Below are positions 58,408 through 64,000 of a stretch of DNA of 64,000 nucleotides, one piece after another. The position numbers and the translations under genes are program-made. Numbering within the stretch: position 1 is the stretch's first letter; every line of letters starts with the position of its first letter. The DNA lies in contig JAPLEO010000145.1 in assembly GCA_026391125.1 (NCBI GenBank), positions 1 through 64,000 of the forward strand, in the 5' to 3' direction. The DNA comes from Bacteroidota bacterium. Its GTDB lineage: Bacteria; Bacteroidota; Bacteroidia; Chitinophagales; Chitinophagaceae. The notes under the pieces were generated by a model. That model had not been told where the DNA came from. It searched no databases and saw only the letters and a list, made by a program, of their open reading frames with translations.

Positions 58408-59118
58408 ATGAATAAACATGCCGTGATATTAGCTGGTGGTAAAGGAAGTAGACTTCGTCCTTATACCGTGGTATTACCTAAACCGTTAATGCCAATTGGC
58501 GAATATCCCATTTTAGAAGTGATCATCAGACAGTTGGTGACACAAGGTTTTACCCATATCACATTGGCGGTAAATCATCAAGCTGAATTGATTGCTGCTT
58601 TTTTTGGAGATGGTAGCAAATGGGGTATTTCTATCAATTATTCTTTGGAAGATCAACCCTTGGGCACCATGGGACCACTCAAATTGATCAAAGATCTTCC
58701 TGATAATTTCTTGGTGATGAATGGCGACATTTTAACCGATCTAGCTTACAAAGAATTCTTTGAGACACATGTAAATAATGATGTGCTGTTTACTATTTCT
58801 TCTCATTTGAGAGAAGAAAAAATCGACTATGGTGTTTTGCAAACTGAGAATCATATATTGACAGGCTTTAAAGAAAAGCCAACCAAGAGCTATGAAGTGA
58901 GCATGGGAATTTATATGCTCAATAAAAAAGTACTGGATTATATTCCTGAAAATAGTCCTTATGGTTTTGATCAGCTAATGCTTGATCTCATCGAGAAAAA
59001 GAAATCAGTTTTTGTAAATACCTATACCGGTCTTTGGTTAGATATTGGGAGACCAGATGATTATATGGAAGCCATTGAATGCTTTGATCAGTTGAAAGAT
59101 AAAATTCTTTATGTCTAA
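58408..59118 (+). CDS. sugar-phosphate nucleotidyltransferase
   Basis: AVILAGGKGSRLRPYTVVLPKPLMPIGEYPILEVIIRQL...FLVMNGDILTD. Confidence 0.93.
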   Translation: MNKHAVILAGGKGSRLRPYTVVLPKPLMPIGEYPILEVIIRQLVTQGFTHITLAVNHQAELIAAFFGDGSKWGISINYSLEDQPLGTMGPLKLIKDLPDNFLVMNGDILTDLAYKEFFETHVNNDVLFTISSHLREEKIDYGVLQTENHILTGFKEKPTKSYEVSMGIYMLNKKVLDYIPENSPYGFDQLMLDLIEKKKSVFVNTYTGLWLDIGRPDDYMEAIECFDQLKDKILYV

Positions 59119-59968
59119 AATTCTTGTAACAGGCGCCAATGGGTTTGTAGGGAGCTTTCTTTGCAAAGCCCTCAAAGAGTTGAATCACGAAGTGATTGAA
59201 CTGAAAAGTAGCGATGGCAATATCATTCTAGACGAAACATGGAATAAAATTCCTGCAACAGATATTGTAATTCACCTTGCAGCAAAAACATTTGTGCCTG
59301 ATAGTTGGAAAAATCCAGAGTTGTTCCTTCAAACAAATACTCTTGGAACCGTATTGGCATTAGAATATTGTAGAAAACATGGAGCCAGAATGGTATTCAT
59401 TAGTTCGTACTTATATGGAAATCCTGCAAGTCTTCCCATTAATGAACTTGCTCCTCTATCTATTCCGAATCCATATGCTCTCTCTAAAAAAGCTGCTGAA
59501 GATTATTGTCGATTTTATGCTGACTCATATAAGATAAACATGGTTATTATTCGCCCGTTTAATTTGTATGGATTTGGACAATCAAACAATTTCTTAATAC
59601 CAGAAATTATACTTCAGGTATTAAACAGCAAAGAAGTTCGTGTAAAAGATTTAGAACCAAAGAGAGATTATATCTATATCACTGATTTTATAGATGCCAT
59701 CATTAGATGCATAGATTCTCATAGATTCGAGATCTTTAATATTGGCTCAGGGGAAAGCTTCTCAGTAGGCGAACTCATACAAATGATTCAAAATATCTGC
59801 GGAACGCAACTTCCTGTAATCAGTAGTGCTGAAAAAAGGCCTGCAGAAATCATGGATACCATCGCCGATATCTCAAAAGCCAAAGAATTGTTAGATTGGT
59901 CACCCTCTACAAGTATGTACAATGGACTAAGCTCCATCATCCAGCAATACAGGCAGGCTAAGTCATAG
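59111..59968 (+). CDS. NAD(P)-dependent epimerase/dehydratase (SDR)
   Basis: ILVTGANGFVGSFLCKAL...VIHLAAKTF...ISSYLYGN...PYALSKKAAEDYCRFYA. Confidence 0.9.
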   Translation: MSKILVTGANGFVGSFLCKALKELNHEVIELKSSDGNIILDETWNKIPATDIVIHLAAKTFVPDSWKNPELFLQTNTLGTVLALEYCRKHGARMVFISSYLYGNPASLPINELAPLSIPNPYALSKKAAEDYCRFYADSYKINMVIIRPFNLYGFGQSNNFLIPEIILQVLNSKEVRVKDLEPKRDYIYITDFIDAIIRCIDSHRFEIFNIGSGESFSVGELIQMIQNICGTQLPVISSAEKRPAEIMDTIADISKAKELLDWSPSTSMYNGLSSIIQQYRQAKS

Positions 59969-60029
59969 TTTAGTAACTTCATAGCATTGGCGGGTTAGCA
60001 AATAAGTTTTAGCTTTACAAATAACCGTT

Positions 60030-60977
60030 TTGAGCATGCTGTTATCTGAAGTACGAAAAACAATTTCCATCGTTATCCCAGTTTGTAATGAACGTGGGAA
60101 TCTCCCTTTATTAATGGAGGAGATCAAATCGGTTTTCAGTGAACTGCCTTACGACTACTCCCTCATTTTTGTTGAAGATAGTAGCTCCGATGGTACGCTC
60201 GAATACATCAAAGACTGTGCAGAAAAAGCAAACAATATTTTCTATGTTGCTCTAACTAAAAGCTTTGGTCACCAGAATGCATTAAAAGCGGGTTTGGACA
60301 GATCAACAGCAGATGCAGCAATCATGATGGATGGCGATCTACAACATCCTCCTGCGCTAATTCCAAGTTTGATCAAAGAATGGGAAAACGGAAACGATAT
60401 TGTGTACACGATCCGAAATGATCATAAAGAGATCAGTAAGTTGAAAAAATTGACTTCCAATCTTTTTTATGAGGTCATCAATAATCTCTCTGAAATTGAA
60501 TTGGAACCTGGTACCGCAGATTTTAGATTGATGAGCAAAAAAGTGGTAGAAGTTTTTTCTCAATTTACCGAAGCCGACATTTTCATGCGTGGTATGATCA
60601 AGTGGATGGGATTTCAACAAATTGGAATTGAATACACTGCTGCAAATAGAGGTTCAGGAATCAGTAAGTATACGGTAAAGAAAATGATGCGTTTGGCTTT
60701 ACAAGGCATTACGTCTTTTAGTACAAAACCTTTGTATATCGCCGCTTATCTTGGTTTGTTCTTTTCTGTACTCTCCATTTTATACATTCCATATATCCTT
60801 ATAAGTTTAGTAACTGGTCACTATGTTTCTGGTTGGGCATCGATGATCGCAACCATTGCATTCTTCGGAGGTTTACAATTAATGATCCTTGGAATCATCG
60901 GAATCTATCTTGGCAAATTATTCATGCAAAGCAAACATAGGCCACACTATATCGTTAAAGAATCTAATTTACTATGA
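60030..60977 (+). CDS. GT2 glycosyltransferase, GtrB/ArnC-like with C-terminal TMs
   Basis: ISIVIPVCNERGNLPLLMEEIKSVFSELPYDYSLIFVEDSSSDGTLEYI...MMDGDLQHPP; two C-terminal TMs. Confidence 0.9.
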   Translation: MSMLLSEVRKTISIVIPVCNERGNLPLLMEEIKSVFSELPYDYSLIFVEDSSSDGTLEYIKDCAEKANNIFYVALTKSFGHQNALKAGLDRSTADAAIMMDGDLQHPPALIPSLIKEWENGNDIVYTIRNDHKEISKLKKLTSNLFYEVINNLSEIELEPGTADFRLMSKKVVEVFSQFTEADIFMRGMIKWMGFQQIGIEYTAANRGSGISKYTVKKMMRLALQGITSFSTKPLYIAAYLGLFFSVLSILYIPYILISLVTGHYVSGWASMIATIAFFGGLQLMILGIIGIYLGKLFMQSKHRPHYIVKESNLL

Positions 60978-61750
60978 GACCTCAAGTACTGATCAGTTTT
61001 GATGTGGAAGAGTTTGATATGCCACTCGACTATCAATACACTCTTCCAATTGATCAACAATTGAAGTTGGGAAAAGACGGACTTGATGCGGTTATGGAAA
61101 TGATCGATCAACAAGCTATTCCAACTACCCTTTTTACCACTGCAAATTTCGCCAATCATTTTCCAGATAGCATTCGTGCACACGCTGCAAAGCATGAAAT
61201 AGCTTCACATACTTTTTATCATTCTCATTTTAATAACGAACACTTATTAGAATCGAAACTGGCTTTGGAAAAAATCAGCGGACAAACCATCACTGGATTA
61301 CGTATGCCCCGTATGCGTGTTGTTGATATGCATGAAGTTATTAAAGCAGGCTATGAATACGATTCATCCATCAACCCTACTTGGTTGCCAGGTAAATACA
61401 ATAACCTTCATTTGCCTAGAACAATATATATGGATCAAGGGATGAAAAGAATACCTGCATCCGTTTCTCCAAACCTGAGAATACCCTTGTTCTGGTTGAG
61501 CTTCAAGAATTTTCCTTATAGCTTTTTCAAGCAACTAACCATACAAACACTTGAAAAAGATGGTTACGTTTGCCTCTATTTTCATCCTTGGGAATTTATC
61601 GATATCACAAATTTAAATTTACCTGCCTTCACAAGAAAATTGTGCGGACAGCCGCTGATAGATCGGTTACATCTACTAATTACAGACCTAAAAGCAAAGG
61701 GCTACGAGTTTTCCACTATCAAAGAATTTTTATCTAAAAATAAAGTGTGA
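60974..61750 (+). CDS. polysaccharide deacetylase (NodB-type)
   Basis: ISFDVEEFDMP...IPTTLFTTANFANHFPDSIRAHAAKHEIASHTFYHSHF...CLYFHPWEF. Confidence 0.85.
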   Translation: MRPQVLISFDVEEFDMPLDYQYTLPIDQQLKLGKDGLDAVMEMIDQQAIPTTLFTTANFANHFPDSIRAHAAKHEIASHTFYHSHFNNEHLLESKLALEKISGQTITGLRMPRMRVVDMHEVIKAGYEYDSSINPTWLPGKYNNLHLPRTIYMDQGMKRIPASVSPNLRIPLFWLSFKNFPYSFFKQLTIQTLEKDGYVCLYFHPWEFIDITNLNLPAFTRKLCGQPLIDRLHLLITDLKAKGYEFSTIKEFLSKNKV

Positions 61751-61751
61751 G

Positions 61752-62414
61752 ATGAAAAACAATAAATCAACCATGCTCTGGGTTGTTGGGATTATCTCTC
61801 TAATACCCATCGTTTATTTAGCATCAATTTATCCCACCCTACCAAAAATTGTACCTACCCATTTTGATATGGATGGCAAACCAAATGATTATAGCGATAA
61901 GTCTACGCTGATTTTCATCACGCTATTGTTTAGTGCATTATCTTTTGGTTGTTACTTGCTAATAACTAATCTACCCAAAATTGATCCCAAAAAAACTGCA
62001 GGTCAATCTCCCGAAATTTTTCAGCGCCTTGGTTTAACAATTGCCCTATTGATGTCTTTTATCAATTTTGTGATCACCTATGCTGCAACCAATAAAACAG
62101 ATAATATTACAAGAGTCATTTTTCCTGCACTAGGCATTTTCTTTGCTTTTATGGGAAAATATATGAAAGATATCAAGCCCAATTATTTCGCCGGCTTTAG
62201 AACACCATGGGCTTTAGAGAATGATGACAACTGGAGAGAGACTCATAAACTTGCAGGAAATATGTGGATGGCGGGTGGTAGTACTATCACTATTCTAACC
62301 GTATTTTTACCATCAAAATATGGGTTCATTGCATTTATGAGCATCACCGCGATTGTTACGATTGTCCCTTTTGCATTTTCCTATTTGTTCTTTAAAAAGC
62401 AACAACCAAAATAA
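61752..62414 (+). CDS. SdpI family (DUF1648) membrane protein
   Basis: LPKIVPTHFDMDGKPNDYSDKSTLIFI...FRTPWALENDDNWRETHKLAGNMWMAGG. Confidence 0.88.
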   Translation: MKNNKSTMLWVVGIISLIPIVYLASIYPTLPKIVPTHFDMDGKPNDYSDKSTLIFITLLFSALSFGCYLLITNLPKIDPKKTAGQSPEIFQRLGLTIALLMSFINFVITYAATNKTDNITRVIFPALGIFFAFMGKYMKDIKPNYFAGFRTPWALENDDNWRETHKLAGNMWMAGGSTITILTVFLPSKYGFIAFMSITAIVTIVPFAFSYLFFKKQQPK

Positions 62415-62418
62415 CCCA

Positions 62419-63855
62419 ATGAAAAAGCTCACCATATTTTTCGCCACTGTTTTGTTTTTTTCTAACATACAAGCACAAGAGATCTCTGGAGCATGGATGG
62501 GCACACTAAAAGCTGGTGCAGTAAAATTGCGTATTGTAATTCGCATTAGTAAAACAGAGAAAGGATATTCCGCATTATTCGATAGCCCAGATCAAAAAGC
62601 ATTTGGCTTAATGGTCAATAAAACTGAACTGGTAAAAGATAGTTTACTCTGCGATATACAACTCATTAAAGGTGGTTACAGAGCAAGCTGGGATGGTAAA
62701 GATGCGCTTACAGGAACCTTTACACAGGGACTTGGTTCTTTTCCATTAGACATGAAAAAATTGAAGGATGATGAGATCCCAAAAGCTGAAGTAAAAGTTC
62801 GCGCACAAACACCAAAGGAACCATTTGGATATTTAGCAGAGGAAGTGGAATATGATAACGCAGACAAAACAATTCACTATGGGGCTACACTAACCAAACC
62901 TAACAACCAAACAAGTTTCCCAACGGTAATCATCATTTCTGGTAGCGGTACACAGGATAGAGATGGTAGCATGTTTGGACATAAATCTTATGCAGTGCTG
63001 GCCGACTTGTTAACTAAACAAGGTGTTGCAGTGTTAAGAGTAGATGATCGTGGCGCAGGAAAAAGTACTTTGGGAAATGGTGATCCTACAAAATTGACTT
63101 CGGTTGACTTCGCATACGATGTAAACAATAGCATCAATTATTTATTGAGCAGAACTGATATCGATAAAAATAAAATTGGGTTAGTGGGTCATAGCGAAGG
63201 CGGCATGATCGCACCAATGGTGGCTGTAAAAAATAAATCAGTTACTTATTTAGTATTCCTAGCTGGACCCGGCATTTCCGGTCAGGATATTTGGAACTTT
63301 CAAATGGGAAGGAATGTTATCAAACCAAATCTATCAGAATCCGACAATGCACTAGCCACAGACGTTGTCAATAAATTGAATGAACCGTTTGCTCAATCAA
63401 CCGATTACAATACAATCACAGACAAAATGAAAGCCAATTATACGGATTGGAAAAAGAATGTGAGCGATAGTAAAGAGAAGGAACTGCTATATGCAAATCC
63501 AGAAGAAAGTTTTTTAAAAATCGCTAAGCAATTTCAAAATGGATTGTACTGGCTCAACTTTTTTTTAAAATATCAACCAGCAGAAAATCTTCAGAAAATT
63601 AACATACCAGTTTTAGCGCTAAATGGTTCTTTCGATATCCAAATTACCAGCACTGAAAATTTAGCTGGCATTGATGCAGCACTTAAGAAAGGGGGCAACA
63701 AGCATTATCAAACAAAAGAATTAGCTGGACTGAATCATTTGTTTCAAACATCAAAATTCAAAGCTCAGTCTTATGAAGCGATAGATGAAACCTTCAATCC
63801 AGAAGCCGCTACAATTGTTGCTAACTGGATTTTATCAGAGGGGATTAAAAAATAG
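62419..63855 (+). CDS. secreted alpha/beta hydrolase
   Basis: Signal peptide MKKLTIFFATVLFFSNIQAQ; ISGSGTQDRDG, LRVDDRGAGKS, GLVGHSEGGMIAPM. Confidence 0.9.
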   Translation: MKKLTIFFATVLFFSNIQAQEISGAWMGTLKAGAVKLRIVIRISKTEKGYSALFDSPDQKAFGLMVNKTELVKDSLLCDIQLIKGGYRASWDGKDALTGTFTQGLGSFPLDMKKLKDDEIPKAEVKVRAQTPKEPFGYLAEEVEYDNADKTIHYGATLTKPNNQTSFPTVIIISGSGTQDRDGSMFGHKSYAVLADLLTKQGVAVLRVDDRGAGKSTLGNGDPTKLTSVDFAYDVNNSINYLLSRTDIDKNKIGLVGHSEGGMIAPMVAVKNKSVTYLVFLAGPGISGQDIWNFQMGRNVIKPNLSESDNALATDVVNKLNEPFAQSTDYNTITDKMKANYTDWKKNVSDSKEKELLYANPEESFLKIAKQFQNGLYWLNFFLKYQPAENLQKINIPVLALNGSFDIQITSTENLAGIDAALKKGGNKHYQTKELAGLNHLFQTSKFKAQSYEAIDETFNPEAATIVANWILSEGIKK

Positions 63856-63880
63856 CTGTCATTTACACTATCATTGTGCT

Positions 63881-64000
63881 ATGAATTTATTAGCCCACGC
63901 ATACCTTTCATTTGAGCAACCCGAGATCCTGGTGGGTAATATGATCAGTGATTATGTGAAAGGCAAAAAACAGTACGACTATCCCATTGGCATACAACAT
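63881..64000 (+). CDS. acyl carrier protein phosphodiesterase-like (AcpH/DUF479), truncated by window edge
   Basis: MNLLAHAYLSFEQPEILVGNMISDYVKGKKQYDYPIGIQH. Confidence 0.8.
   Translation, partial: MNLLAHAYLSFEQPEILVGNMISDYVKGKKQYDYPIGIQH

Overview
The window is an ordinary-looking stretch of Bacteroidota chromosome. Protein family content suggests Chitinophagaceae, but this is inference from recall and no search was run. It is densely coded and AT-rich. I saw no rRNA, tRNA, CRISPR array, transposase or prophage. Main blocks, in order: (1) a cbb3 oxidase module (ccoN 5' part, ccoS, ccoI) with a hemerythrin-like protein and an FNR-type regulator; (2) a radical SAM/SPASM protein, MarR regulator, GH10-like lipoprotein, Kup, LacI regulator, SRPBCC protein and a UvrD-like helicase fused to a nuclease; (3) recR, YceI and a split metH; (4) a huge AsmA-like protein, LOG-family protein, ssb and an M20 hydrolase; (5) a cobalamin riboswitch with a BtuB-like TonB receptor, xth, HU and an un-tracked bTHX gene; (6) glycosyltransferases, meaB, coaX, a frame-disrupted outer-membrane protein gene and lptC; (7) an ECF sigma/anti-sigma/surface-protein operon, a CBS-domain protein, rpiB, an M28 peptidase and a deoxyhypusine synthase-like gene; (8) a sugar-nucleotide/glycosyltransferase operon. 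No clearly new defence or mobile system is visible. The strongest unexplained signals are non-coding: a 36-bp tandem FNR-like operator found twice with identical geometry, an intergenic inverted repeat found twice between convergent genes, a four-segment set of competing hairpins upstream of HU, and a structured metH leader. The strongest coding anomaly is the broken 5' end of the OM protein gene between coaX and lptC.
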